64,000 nt of DNA from Nordella sp. HKS 07 (GCF_011046735.1 NZ_CP049258.1:3986001-4050000); one strand, 5' to 3'. Counted from the stretch's first letter, positions 34,497 through 43,098 are shown. The notes: generated by a model from the sequence alone, not told the origin. Program-made: numbers and translations.

Positions 34497-35845
34497 TCGT
34501 CTCCAACCGCGTGCCGGCGCCCGCCAGACGCGACCAGACGGCGGGAGGTCTTGCTGTCGTGCTCGAGGAAGCGCTGAAGGGCGACGTGCTGTGGTTCGGC
34601 TGGTCGGGCCGCCGCGTACCGGAGGCCTCGTCAAAGCCATCCTCAGCCACCCGCGGCACGATCACATTCGCCACCATCGATCTGAGCGAAAGCGACTATC
34701 AAAGCTACTATGCCGGCTTCGCCAATCGCAGCCTGTGGCCGCTGCTGCATTATCGCACCGGTCTCGTCGCATTCTCGCGCGAGGAATATAAGGGCTATCG
34801 CGCCACCAACCGGAAATTCGCCGAAGCGCTCATGCCGCTCCTGCGGCCGGATGACATTGTCTGGATCCACGACTATCACCTGATCCCGCTTGGCCATTCT
34901 TTGCGCGAACAGGGCTGCCGCCAGAGGATCGGCTTCTTCCTGCATATACCGTTTCCTCCGCTCTCGGTCTTCGACATTCTGCCGCCGGCCAGGGAACTCA
35001 TCGTCGACCTTGCCACCTACGATGTCGTGGGCTTCCAGACCAATGAGGACCGCGACAATTTCCAGGGCTGTGCCAGGAGTCTCCTGGACGGCAATCAGCG
35101 AGCCCAGGCGCTGACCGCATCCGTGGCCATCCCTGTCGGCATTGACGGCAAGGCCTTTGCCCGGATGGCGGAGACATCGCGCATGAACGCGGAATCTCAC
35201 CGGCTGAAGCACAGCCTCGTTGGCCGCAGGCTCATCATAGGCGCCGACCGGCTTGATTATTCCAAGGGACTGCCGCAGCGCTTCGAGGCCTACTCCGAAC
35301 TGCTCGAAACCCATGCCGATTATCGCGAGAAGATCAGCTTCCTGCAGATCGCGCCGCGCTCGCGCGAGGAGGTGACCGAATATCGCGATCTGAAGCGCGG
35401 TCTCGACCGGCTCACCGGCAGGATAAACGGCAAATATGCGGAATTCGACTGGGTGCCGCTGCGCTATATGACCCACGGCCTGTCGCGCAAGCTGCTGGCC
35501 GGATTCTTCCGCATGGCCGCGATCGGCCTCGTTACGCCATTGCGCGATGGGATGAACCTGGTGGCGATGGAATATGTCGCCGCCCAGGATGAAGACGACC
35601 CGGGCGTATTGGTCCTGTCGCGCTTTGCCGGTGCGGCGGCGAGCCTTGATGCCGCGCTGATCGTCAATCCGTTCGATACCAGTGCTGTCGCCGAGGCGAT
35701 CCATCAAGGCCTCATGATGCCAAGGGAGGAGCGCCGCACTCGCTGGCTGAACTTGATGGACAGGATCGAACAGGACAGCGCCGCCTCTTGGTGCCGGCGC
35801 TTCCTGGCGCGCCTCACCGATACGAAGCTGCGCGCCGCGTCTTGA
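34481..35845 (+). CDS. otsA: Trehalose-6-phosphate synthase
   Basis: A 454-residue GT20 glycosyltransferase joining UDP-glucose and glucose-6-phosphate. The N-terminus IVSNRVPAP and GGLAVVLEEAL bind substrates; WIHDYHLIPLG (about 129), FFLHIPFPP, GADRLDYSKGLPQRFEAY and TPLRDGMNLVAMEYVAAQ are all OtsA signatures. ATG 34481 follows an AGGAGGG site inside the end of the GH15 gene. The stop is followed at once by palindromic repeats that may end the transcript. Confidence 0.95.
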   Translation: MARLVIVSNRVPAPARRDQTAGGLAVVLEEALKGDVLWFGWSGRRVPEASSKPSSATRGTITFATIDLSESDYQSYYAGFANRSLWPLLHYRTGLVAFSREEYKGYRATNRKFAEALMPLLRPDDIVWIHDYHLIPLGHSLREQGCRQRIGFFLHIPFPPLSVFDILPPARELIVDLATYDVVGFQTNEDRDNFQGCARSLLDGNQRAQALTASVAIPVGIDGKAFARMAETSRMNAESHRLKHSLVGRRLIIGADRLDYSKGLPQRFEAYSELLETHADYREKISFLQIAPRSREEVTEYRDLKRGLDRLTGRINGKYAEFDWVPLRYMTHGLSRKLLAGFFRMAAIGLVTPLRDGMNLVAMEYVAAQDEDDPGVLVLSRFAGAAASLDAALIVNPFDTSAVAEAIHQGLMMPREERRTRWLNLMDRIEQDSAASWCRRFLARLTDTKLRAAS

Positions 35846-35847
35846 CC

Positions 35848-35950
35848 AGCGCATCGGACCGAAAAGTGCGAAGCGGTTTTCGGATAATCCGATGCGCAAA
35901 TCAAAGAGTTAGAGAGCCGGACCGATCCTATGTGAGCATCCGGCGCTCTG
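35848..35950. repeat. Palindromic intergenic repeat, family 2 copy A
   Basis: About 103 bases beginning AGCGCATCGGACCGAAAAGT and ending CCGGCGCTCT, made of two imperfect palindromes around TCAAAGAGTTAGAG. It is about 90 percent identical by eye to 41834-41935. It starts three bases after the otsA stop. Its first half resembles the family 1 core (CCGAAAACCGCTTCGC type). Confidence 0.85.
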
Positions 35951-35972
35951 AAAGGCTCTGAGCCCCGCTGAC

Positions 35973-36023
35973 GATCACGTTGATGAGTTTGGATTGACTC
36001 AATCCAAACTCATCGTGGTCTAA
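35973..36023. repeat. Palindromic repeat, family 3 core copy C (convergent-gene terminator candidate)
   Basis: A perfect 16-bp inverted repeat with a one-base centre at 35982-36014 (GATGAGTTTGGATTGA and its complement), flanked by GATCACG and CGTGGTC. It lies between convergent otsA and ptrB, where such a hairpin could stop transcription from both sides. The same core occurs at 45119-45165 and, diverged, at 38538-38587. Confidence 0.8.
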
Positions 36024-36027
36024 CTAG

Positions 36028-38121
36028 TCAGGCTTTTCCGCTCATCATCAATCTGAAGGCATAGACGAGCGCCACTTCCTTGAGCCGGTCGAAGCGTCCG
36101 GGCGCGCCGCCGTGCCCTGCCTCCATCTGCGTCTTGAGCAGCAGCAGATTCTGGTCGGTCTTGCGGTCGCGCAGGCGCGCCACCCATTTCGCCGGCTCCC
36201 AGTAAGTGACGCGCGGATCGGTGAGCCCGCCCACCGCCAAGATATTGGGATAGTCCTTCGCCGCAACATTGTCATAGGGCGAATAGGCGGCGATGATATC
36301 GTAGAATTCCTTGCTGGCGATGGGATTGCCCCATTCGGTCCATTCGGGCGGCGTCAGCGGCAGCGTGTCGTCGAGCATGGTAGTGAGCACGTCGACGAAG
36401 GGCACCTCGGCGACGACCGCCTTGAAGAGCTCGGGCGCCATATTAGCGACGGCGCCCATCAGCATGCCGCCGGCCGAGCCGCCTTGCGCCACGATCTGCC
36501 TCTCACGGGTGAAGCCCGCCGCGATCAGATGCCGCGCCGCCGAGATGAAGTCGTGGAAAGTGTTCTGCTTCTTCTCGCGCTTGCCTTGCGTGTACCAGCG
36601 ATAGCCCTTCTCCTGTCCGCCGCGAATATGCGCAATGGCATAGACAAAGCCGCGATCGACGAGGGAGAGGATATTGGTGTTGAAGCTGGCCGGGATGGTG
36701 ATGCCGTAGGAGCCATAGCCATAGAGCCAGAGCGGGGCTGATCCATCGAGCGGCGTGTCCTTGCGATAGAGAAGCGTGACCGGCACGGTCTCGCCGTCAT
36801 GCGCCGGGGCCTGGATACGGCGGGTGACATACTGCGCCGGATCATGGCCGGACGGCACTTCCTGGCGCTTGCGCATCACGCGCGTGCGGTTCCGCATGTC
36901 ATAATCATAGATCTCGGCCGGCGTCGTCATCGACGAATAGCTGAAGCGCAATATGTCGGTGTCATATTCGAGCATCTGGCCGAAACCCAGCGAGTAGGCT
37001 TCTTCGGCAAAAGCGATCTCGTGCTCGGCGCCGCTTTTCATGTCGCGCACAACGATGCGCGGCAGGCCGTTCACGCGTTCGAGACGGATGAGCCAGGATT
37101 TGAGCGCGATGATGCCGAGAACCAGTGTGCCGGGGCGATGCGTGATAAGATCGTGCCAGTTCTCGCGGCCCGGTGCGGTGACCGGCGCGGTGACGATCTT
37201 GAAGTCTTCCGCGCCATCGGCATTGGTGCGGATGATGAGCTGATCCTCCCAATGCTCGACGTCATACTCGACGCCGCTCTGGCGCGCGGCGATGAGCCGT
37301 GGTGGCGCGTCGGGCGTCGTCGTGTCGATCAGATAGACTTCCGATGTCTCATGGTCATGCGTGTCGACGAGGAAGAAACGGTCGGACTGCGTCTTACCGG
37401 CGCCCACGAAGAAGCCGGTATCTTTTTCCTCATAGATGAGGCTGTCGGCATCGGCTTTGGTGCCCAGCACATGACGGAAAACCTTGAGCGGGCGATGATT
37501 CTCGTCCTGCTGCGTGTAGAGGAAGCTTCGGCCGTCGGCGGCCCAGCTCATTCCGCCTGCGGTGTTGTCGATCTCATCCGCGAGGTCCTTGCCGGTGACG
37601 AGATCGCGGATGCGGATGCGGAAGAACTCCGAGCCCTTGTCATCGGCCGACCACGCCAGAAGCCGGTGGCCGGGAGAGATGGCAAAGCCGCCGAAATCGA
37701 AGAAGGGCTTCGAGCCTGCCTCGATCGTACCGTCGATCAGAATCTGCTCCGTTCCGCTGAGGTCGCGGGTCTTGCGACAATAGCGCGGATGCTCGGCGCC
37801 GATCACGTAGCTGGAATAATAAGCGAAAGGCCCGTCGGGCGCGGGAACACTCGAATCGTCCTCCTTGATGCGGCCCTTCATTTCGGCAAAGAGCAGATCC
37901 TGCAGCGCCTTGGTGCCGGCCATGGCGCGTTCGGTGTAGGCGTTCTCGGCGTCGAGATAGGCACGGATATCCGCCGACAGCGCGGAAGGGTCCTGCATGA
38001 CCGTCTGCCAGTTCTCGGCCTTGAGCCAGGCATAGTCGTCATGCCGGGTGACGCCATGATGCGTATCGGCATGTGGGCGCTTTTCCGCACGCGGCGGATT
38101 TATCAGTTCGTGCTTCGTCAT
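36028..38121 (-). CDS. ptrB: Oligopeptidase B (S9 family serine peptidase)
   Basis: A 697-residue cytosolic prolyl-oligopeptidase-like enzyme cutting small peptides after basic residues. The N-terminal beta-propeller (about 75-410) precedes the hydrolase domain. The nucleophile Ser is in IVAQGGSAGGMLMGA (about 549), Asp in VGGLTDPRVTYWEP (about 635) and His in MEAGHGGAPGRF (about 670). The tryptic-type GSYG and RGGQEKGYRWY motifs are present. ATG 38121 (MTKHELINPP) is chosen. Remains of msrB lie directly upstream on the same strand. Confidence 0.93.
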   Translation of the reverse strand: MTKHELINPPRAEKRPHADTHHGVTRHDDYAWLKAENWQTVMQDPSALSADIRAYLDAENAYTERAMAGTKALQDLLFAEMKGRIKEDDSSVPAPDGPFAYYSSYVIGAEHPRYCRKTRDLSGTEQILIDGTIEAGSKPFFDFGGFAISPGHRLLAWSADDKGSEFFRIRIRDLVTGKDLADEIDNTAGGMSWAADGRSFLYTQQDENHRPLKVFRHVLGTKADADSLIYEEKDTGFFVGAGKTQSDRFFLVDTHDHETSEVYLIDTTTPDAPPRLIAARQSGVEYDVEHWEDQLIIRTNADGAEDFKIVTAPVTAPGRENWHDLITHRPGTLVLGIIALKSWLIRLERVNGLPRIVVRDMKSGAEHEIAFAEEAYSLGFGQMLEYDTDILRFSYSSMTTPAEIYDYDMRNRTRVMRKRQEVPSGHDPAQYVTRRIQAPAHDGETVPVTLLYRKDTPLDGSAPLWLYGYGSYGITIPASFNTNILSLVDRGFVYAIAHIRGGQEKGYRWYTQGKREKKQNTFHDFISAARHLIAAGFTRERQIVAQGGSAGGMLMGAVANMAPELFKAVVAEVPFVDVLTTMLDDTLPLTPPEWTEWGNPIASKEFYDIIAAYSPYDNVAAKDYPNILAVGGLTDPRVTYWEPAKWVARLRDRKTDQNLLLLKTQMEAGHGGAPGRFDRLKEVALVYAFRLMMSGKA

Positions 38122-38122
38122 T

Positions 38123-38270
38123 TTACTTCGTCTTCTGTGGGTCGAGATGGAGCGCCGTTCCATTCATGCGATAGCGCAGGCCCGGGGAACACATCGCCGA
38201 GATGGGCCTCGCATTTGGCGTAGCGCATCCCATGCGAGACATCGTGATGCTCGCGGCGTCGGATTTGATG
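38123..38270 (-). pseudogene. Remnant of peptide-methionine (R)-S-oxide reductase MsrB
   Basis: Two minus-strand frames together match the C-terminal third of MsrB. One reads HDVSHGMRYAKCEAHLGDVF and the other GLRYRMNGTALHLDPQKTK to a stop at 38123. Family members read SHGM....RCxxCxAHLGHVFPDGPxPTGLRYCxN, so several residues and the reading frame are lost around FPG, and the catalytic Cys of RYC is Arg. The N-terminal two thirds is gone. It abuts the ptrB start. Confidence 0.7.
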
Positions 38271-38587
38271 GCTTTCGGGGTGTCGGGCACGTTCATACTT
38301 TCGATGGGCTGTCTGGGAGAGGATAGACGGACAAGCATGCAGCCGCAAATCGGCCGCTCCTGGCCGGCCGTTAACCGTCCCTTAAGCATAATACCAATGG
38401 TAAATGGTTTCTGTATCGGCTTTGACAAGGGTTTAAGCAGTTTTAGAGGCTTGTGGGTGTTTAATGAAATTTAGCTAGCGCGGAATGCGAAGTGAGCACC
38501 GGTTTTTCGCGAGAATCCCGCGCTAACATATAAGAATCGATCACGTTTGTGAGTATGGATCGTCTAAATCCTAACTCATCGTGATCT
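38271..38587. other. Intergenic region with CtrA-like site and palindromic repeat
   Basis: About 315 bases without a gene. It holds a TTAA-N7-TTAA motif at 38371-38385 (TTAACCGTCCCTTAA), the consensus for the alphaproteobacterial cell-cycle regulator CtrA, and then the family 3 repeat copy at 38475-38587. A minus-strand frame across the repeat (38461-38688) is not a gene. Confidence 0.5.
38475..38587. repeat. Palindromic intergenic repeat, family 3 copy A
   Basis: About 113 bases matching the reverse complement of 45119-45230: GCGCGGAATGCGAAGTG, then CGCGAGAATCCCGCGCTAAC, AGAATCGATCACGTTTGTGAG and a diverged copy of the 16-bp palindrome ending CATCGTGATCT. It ends just before the first possible start of the DUF2336 gene. 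Confidence 0.8.
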
Positions 38588-40093
38588 ATGAGGAGAGTTG
38601 GGCCGGACATGTCGAGCGCGCAGCCTGAAGATGGACTGCCTGTGCGCCGCGTCATTACTGCGGATTCCTTCCGCGCGCTCAAATTCAAGCTTTCCGGTGC
38701 CCGGCCGGCCGCCGCGCCGGCCGATCCGGTGTCATTGCCTCAGCCTCCAGCACCCCAAGTCCTGCCGCAAGAGAGGCCTGTTCTGGCGGTTCCGGTTGAA
38801 CCACCTGCGGAACCTGAGACTGTCGCCCATGAGCCGCCGGCCCCGCTGGATGTGCCTGAAGAAGAGCCGCCGGCCGAGTTGATCGTGGAGAATGCGGTTG
38901 CGGCCATGCCTGAGGCGGCGGAGCCCGCCGAGGCTGAGCCGCCTGCCGAAGCCGCTCGGCCCGAGCCCGCTCCTGAGCCTGTGCCCGAAACCGCGCCGGT
39001 CGTCGCGCCCGAACCGCCGCGTGTCGAGGCGCAGAGCAGCGTGCCGAATGCTGGTACCACTGCGGCAAGTTCCCCTTCTGCCGGTTTCATCGAGCGCCGT
39101 GTCGTGGAGCGGCCGCAGCCCGAAGATCCGGAAGCTGGCAAGCGCGCCCACGCGCTGCTCGACATCATGGCCATGCCGACAGTAGGCTCGTTGCCGCAAG
39201 AGCGCGCGCTGGCCAACGATACGCTGCTTCGCCTCATACCGCGTATGCCACTCAAAAGCCTGCGTCATCTGGCTGAGCGCGTATGTGTGATGGAATCGCC
39301 CTCTCAGTTGCTGGTCCGCCGGCTCATCAATGACTCTCGCATCGAGGTGTCGGGTCCTCTCCTCGAGCAGGCCATGACGGTCGATGACAGCGATTTGATC
39401 GCCGTCGCCGCCAGCAACAACCCCGCCAAGCTCAAGCTCATGGCGCGCCGGCGGATCATTTCGCCGGCTTTGTCGGAGGCGCTGATCCGCTCGAACCATG
39501 TTGAGACGCTGCTCAATCTCCTCCGCAATCCGGGGGCGGCTTTCTCGATTGAATCCATGTGGCGGCTGACCCGCATCGCCGCCGGTCATCCGGTGCTGCA
39601 GGCGCCTTTGGTGACGCGCCACGACACGCCGTCGCCCATCGCCTTCCAGCTGTTCTGGCAGCTGCCTTCGGAGTTGCGCCGCTACGTGCTGTCGCGCTTC
39701 CTCACCGATTCGGAGACAATCTCCAAGATACTCACCATGAATGCCGAAAGCGACGGCGCGCCGCGCAAACATGCCGACCATTCGCTGCTTTCCGAGCTCG
39801 AGGTGACCGCTCCCGGCGAGGCCGGCGCGATCTATGCCGAGCTCGCCCATGTCGGCCGGGAGACCGGTGACCGGATCGCCGAGGACCAGGGCGGCGAGGC
39901 CCTCACTGTGGCGCTGAAGGCCGCCGGACTGACCCGCGCGCAGTTCGGCGCCATCGCCGACAAGCGCGCCGACGCCGAGGCGCTGAAGGCGATTTTCGAT
40001 ACGCTTTCCTTCAACAAGGCGCGCGTGCTCCTCACCTACTGGGACTGGGCCGCGCGGCGCACCGGTCCCTATGCGCGCATCGCCGCCGCGTGA
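38588..40093 (+). CDS. DUF2336 domain protein with Pro/Ala/Glu-rich N-terminus
   Basis: A 501-residue protein of the alphaproteobacterial DUF2336 family, function unknown. Residues about 35-165 are a low-complexity Pro-Ala-Glu linker. From about 185 (AGKRAHALLDIMAMPTVGSL) it is all-helical, HEAT-like, with repeated ISPALSEALIRSNHVETLLNLLRNPGA-type units. No membrane segment. ATG 38588 and ATG 38609 (MSSAQPEDGL) are both possible; AGGAG at 38590 sits rather far from the latter. A CtrA-like site about 200 bases upstream hints at cell-cycle control. Confidence 0.82.
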   Translation: MRRVGPDMSSAQPEDGLPVRRVITADSFRALKFKLSGARPAAAPADPVSLPQPPAPQVLPQERPVLAVPVEPPAEPETVAHEPPAPLDVPEEEPPAELIVENAVAAMPEAAEPAEAEPPAEAARPEPAPEPVPETAPVVAPEPPRVEAQSSVPNAGTTAASSPSAGFIERRVVERPQPEDPEAGKRAHALLDIMAMPTVGSLPQERALANDTLLRLIPRMPLKSLRHLAERVCVMESPSQLLVRRLINDSRIEVSGPLLEQAMTVDDSDLIAVAASNNPAKLKLMARRRIISPALSEALIRSNHVETLLNLLRNPGAAFSIESMWRLTRIAAGHPVLQAPLVTRHDTPSPIAFQLFWQLPSELRRYVLSRFLTDSETISKILTMNAESDGAPRKHADHSLLSELEVTAPGEAGAIYAELAHVGRETGDRIAEDQGGEALTVALKAAGLTRAQFGAIADKRADAEALKAIFDTLSFNKARVLLTYWDWAARRTGPYARIAAA

Positions 40094-40258
40094 ACGAGAA
40101 TGCGGCGCCGATGGAACTGGTCAGCGCCGAAGAATCAGGCACGGCGCAGGGGATCAAATCACCGAGAGGCGTGAAAAACTCACGCTGCCGGTCTATTGAT
40201 TCGCCCTATGATAGATGAAATAAAGCCCGGTCCTTAACCAAGGGGGCATCGGCCATCC

Positions 40259-40675
40259 ATGCAGGAAAATGCCAATCTTGTTGAACTGACGGCCGACATC
40301 GTGGCGGCTTACGTCGGCAACAACACTGTGGCCCTGGACGATCTGCCGAAGCTCATTTCGAGCGTCTATCAATCCCTCGCCGCTGCCACGAATGGGGCAG
40401 CGGAGCCGAAGCCCGCCCAGGCGGCCGAATTGAAGCCCGCCGTTCCCGTGCGCAAGTCGATCACGCCGGACTACGTCATTTGCCTTGAGGACGGAAAGAA
40501 ATTCAAGTCGCTCAAACGACATTTGCGGACGCACTACGATCTGTCTCCCGAGCAATACCGCGAGAAATGGGGGCTGCCGGCCGACTATCCGATGGTGGCG
40601 CCGAACTATGCCGAAGCGCGTTCGAGCCTCGCCAAGAAGATCGGACTTGGACAGAACCGCACCGATCGGCGCTGA
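40259..40675 (+). CDS. mucR: MucR/Ros-family zinc-finger transcriptional regulator
   Basis: A 138-residue regulator. ELTADIVAAYVGNNTVALDD and LPKLISSVYQSL form the N-terminal oligomerisation helices. The prokaryotic C2H2 finger is CLEDGKKFKSLKRHLRTHYD, followed by LSPEQYREKWGLPADYPMVAPNYA, the conserved DNA-binding tail. Ros/MucR proteins act as global H-NS-like silencers of exopolysaccharide, motility and virulence genes in rhizobia and Brucella. ATG 40259 follows a G-rich site. Monocistronic. Confidence 0.93.
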   Translation: MQENANLVELTADIVAAYVGNNTVALDDLPKLISSVYQSLAAATNGAAEPKPAQAAELKPAVPVRKSITPDYVICLEDGKKFKSLKRHLRTHYDLSPEQYREKWGLPADYPMVAPNYAEARSSLAKKIGLGQNRTDRR

Positions 40676-40815
40676 CCGAGGGGATTGAGCCTTAGGGGCG
40701 TTTCACACGGCACATTTGGGTCGGGTTCCGCATTTGGACTCTTGCGGCGCAACCCCTGTGGATTCATAAGTCAAGGGGCGCCGCGAGGGCGATTCGGGGC
40801 AATGGATTCGAGGAT

Positions 40816-41328
40816 ATGGTGAAGGGACAGGGAAATGCGGCCTTCAAGGCGCAGTTGATCATCCCCGAACATCGCCAGCTCTATGAATATTGGCTCTTGA
40901 AGGCGGCAGGCCGCCCGATGCCCGACAAGCGCGATATCAGTCCCGCTCACATTCCGCGGCTTTTGCCCAATATCAGCCTGATCGAGGTGGAGATGCCGGG
41001 CGAGCGCTACCGTGTCCGCCTCGCCGGAACCAGGCTGCGCGACGTGCATGATTGCGAAACCACCGGTCTCTATCTCGACGAACTCGATTGGGGCGACAAG
41101 CGGGATTATTGGCTCGCCGCCTATCATCGCATCGCCGAGGAAGGAAAGCCGGCGCAGGGCGTCGTCCGTGGGCCACGGACCCAGAAGGAGCATCTCGTCC
41201 AGTTCTGGCTCAAATTGCCCTTGACGCATGGGGGCGATCGGGTCGGCATGATCCTGTGCTACGACGCTTTCCTGCCGGGATCGGAAGTCATCGAGACGAT
41301 AGAAGAGAAGCTGGCCGCGGCGCGCTGA
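40816..41328 (+). CDS. PAS-domain protein (PAS_5 family)
   Basis: A 170-residue stand-alone sensor domain: LYEYWLLKAAGRPMPDKRDI, then PHIPRLLPNISLIEVE-like strands, YRVRLAGTRLRDVHDCETTG, and LPLTHGGDRVGMILCYDAFLP. This is the alphaproteobacterial PAS_5 family, which occurs without an output domain. The ligand is unknown. ATG 40816 follows an AGGA site. Ten bases separate it from the next gene, so the two may be cotranscribed. Confidence 0.78.
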   Translation: MVKGQGNAAFKAQLIIPEHRQLYEYWLLKAAGRPMPDKRDISPAHIPRLLPNISLIEVEMPGERYRVRLAGTRLRDVHDCETTGLYLDELDWGDKRDYWLAAYHRIAEEGKPAQGVVRGPRTQKEHLVQFWLKLPLTHGGDRVGMILCYDAFLPGSEVIETIEEKLAAAR

Positions 41329-41338
41329 TCTCCTCAAT

Positions 41339-41818
41339 ATGAACAAGATCACGGCGCTGGATCGGACCATGCGATATGCCCCGTCATTCCTGGCTCTGCC
41401 GCTGCTTGTCGCCGGTTTCTTAGTCGGTTTCTTCGCCGGCACAGCGGCTGCGCAAGCCGATTCCTGCCGTTTTACCACTTGTGGCGCGCAAGAGCGCATG
41501 TTTGGCACTAGGCCACTCTATAACAACGACCCCGGCAATCGTGGCGGTCGCAGCTGGAACGACATCTACAATCAGCGCAACCAGCCGCGCTTCAAGCCGG
41601 GCGTGAAGGCCGAGCCTTTCGACATGGGCTCGCCGATCGATCCGACGAGGCCGCTGGCGAAGGGCAACAAGACCGACCCTTTCAGGACCAACGATCCGCA
41701 GGCCCGCAACGAACATATGCGCTGGTGTCGGCAGCATTACCGCTCTTATGTCGGCGCCTCGGACACCTACACGACCTTTGACGGGCGCACCCTCTTTTGC
41801 AACAGTCCTTACGACTGA
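41339..41818 (+). CDS. BA14K-family secreted/membrane protein
   Basis: A 159-residue protein with an N-terminal hydrophobic signal (LALPLLVAGFLVGFFAG, cleavage near AAAQA, about residue 40). An Asn/Arg/Pro-rich middle follows, and the C-terminus reads HMRWCRQHYRSYVGASDTYT, then GRTLFCNSPYD. The WC..(R/H)YRSY...T(Y/F)...G.R..C motif is that of BA14K proteins, the Brucella immunoreactive 14-kDa lectin-like family. An alternative start is ATG 41369. The stop is 15 bases before a repeat. Confidence 0.75.
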   Translation: MNKITALDRTMRYAPSFLALPLLVAGFLVGFFAGTAAAQADSCRFTTCGAQERMFGTRPLYNNDPGNRGGRSWNDIYNQRNQPRFKPGVKAEPFDMGSPIDPTRPLAKGNKTDPFRTNDPQARNEHMRWCRQHYRSYVGASDTYTTFDGRTLFCNSPYD

Positions 41819-41833
41819 TCAGCGCGCGCGCTG

Positions 41834-41935
41834 GAGCATCGAACCGAAAAGTGCGAAGCGGTTTTCGGATACTCCGATGCGCAAATCAAAGAGTTAGAGC
41901 GCCGGACCGATTCGATGTGAGCGTCTGGCGCTCTA
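41834..41935. repeat. Palindromic intergenic repeat, family 2 copy B
   Basis: About 102 bases closely matching 35848-35950 (GAGCATCGAACCGAAAAGTG to GGCGCTCT). Its right half encodes, on the minus strand, the last 16 codons of sufE. Confidence 0.85.
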
Positions 41936-42350
41936 ATGCCGCCTGGGCGTCCGACTTGATGCGCGCCACCATCGAAGCCACCCCATTCGAGCGCTGCGGC
42001 GTCAGATGCTCGCGCAGATCGAGTTCGTCGAGGAGGGTGCCCGCGTCATTGGCGAGGATCTCGGAGGCGGGCCGATCCGAGAACAGGCGGAAGATGATGG
42101 CGATGAGGCCCTTGACGATCAGGGCGTCGCTGTCGCCGGTGAAGGACAGGCGCGGCTCGCTGCCGTTCGTCTCTTCATGTGCCGCGATCCATACCTGACT
42201 GGCGCAGCCCTGCACCTTGTTGGCCGGGATGCGATCCGTCTCGGCGAGCGTCGGCAGCGCGCGGCCGAGTTCGATTACATAACGATAGCGGTCTTCCCAC
42301 TCATCGATGAGAGAAAAATCTTCCTTTAGGGCTTCTATCGTTTCCTGCAT
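41886..42350 (-). CDS. sufE: SufE cysteine-desulfurase sulfur acceptor
   Basis: A 154-residue SufE, which takes persulfide sulfur from SufS for Fe-S cluster assembly. LKEDFSLIDEWEDRYRYVIELG, IPANKVQGCASQVWIA with acceptor Cys49, and FTGDSDALIVKGLIAIIFRLFSD are standard. The family normally ends shortly after MVARIKSDAQAAL; here it continues LERQTLTSNRSGALTL, which is encoded wholly by palindromic repeat copy 2B. The core enzyme should be functional. No suf operon is adjacent. Confidence 0.93.
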   Translation of the reverse strand: MQETIEALKEDFSLIDEWEDRYRYVIELGRALPTLAETDRIPANKVQGCASQVWIAAHEETNGSEPRLSFTGDSDALIVKGLIAIIFRLFSDRPASEILANDAGTLLDELDLREHLTPQRSNGVASMVARIKSDAQAALERQTLTSNRSGALTL

Positions 42351-42471
42351 GAATCTCTGCCTTGACCCCGCTTCAGATAGGCGTTTGGCGGAGCGATCTC
42401 AAGCGGTGGTGACAAAGTCGCCGGCAGGTCGACCTGGCTACGGCGACCGGGACCGCTCGCCCGTCGGAGCG

Positions 42472-43098
42472 TCAAGCTCGGAACTGATCGTTCTTGCCGG
42501 CCTGAGCGGGCCTCTCTGAGAAGGCGGCCCTTCGCGCTTTGTCGCGATACGCCTGGGCGATACGGTCCTCGTACGCTGTGAACAGATCCCTGTGGGATCG
42601 GTGAGCCATGGCAAGCAGCAACTGCTCGATATCGTCCTGTCCGATAGTCTCACCCGAACCCAGTATGTGCCTGACGCTGACGCCTTTTTCCTTCAGCGCA
42701 CGCCCGATCAACAGGCAGCGATGGCAATCGAGCGGATCGCGCTCGGCGCACATCAGGGCAATTCGATGGGTGCGGGAGCCCTCGATGACACGATCGAGGC
42801 CATGGGTGAAGCTTTCGATCTGCGCCATCTTCTCGTAGTCGGCCACACCATCGCTGAAGAGCTCGGGCGTTTTAGGGCGGCCGCCAAGCTCGTCACCGAG
42901 ATAGACATAGGCGATTTTCTCGGCGGCGAGCGCCTGCTTCAGCGCCTCACGGTTGAATTGGGGAACATGTCTGGAGAAGGGAACGCTGCGCACATCGGCC
43001 ATAGCCGTAACGCCCGCCTGGCGCAGAAGCTGAATGAAGCTCTCGACCGATTGCGTGGAGTGGCCGATCGTCAGCACTTCCACCGTCTTGTCCATCAT
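42472..43098 (-). CDS. DUF488-family protein
   Basis: A 208-residue protein with the DUF488 pattern: VLTIGHSTQSVESFIQLLRQ, ADVRSVPFSRHVPQFNREAL, YVYLGDELGGRP and ALMCAERDPLDCHRCLLIGRAL. The conserved cysteines are in the last motif. Function is unknown, although some members sit in stress or thiol contexts. MMDK offers two adjacent ATGs. It is 42 bases downstream of the DUF5330 gene on the same strand. Confidence 0.85.
   Translation of the reverse strand: MMDKTVEVLTIGHSTQSVESFIQLLRQAGVTAMADVRSVPFSRHVPQFNREALKQALAAEKIAYVYLGDELGGRPKTPELFSDGVADYEKMAQIESFTHGLDRVIEGSRTHRIALMCAERDPLDCHRCLLIGRALKEKGVSVRHILGSGETIGQDDIEQLLLAMAHRSHRDLFTAYEDRIAQAYRDKARRAAFSERPAQAGKNDQFRA

Noticed and set aside
36799-38223. 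474-codon plus-strand open frame
   Set aside because: Antisense to ptrB and the msrB remnant; no domain.
38461-38688. 75-codon minus-strand gene
   Set aside because: It is the coding potential of repeat 3A run into the DUF2336 gene on the other strand.
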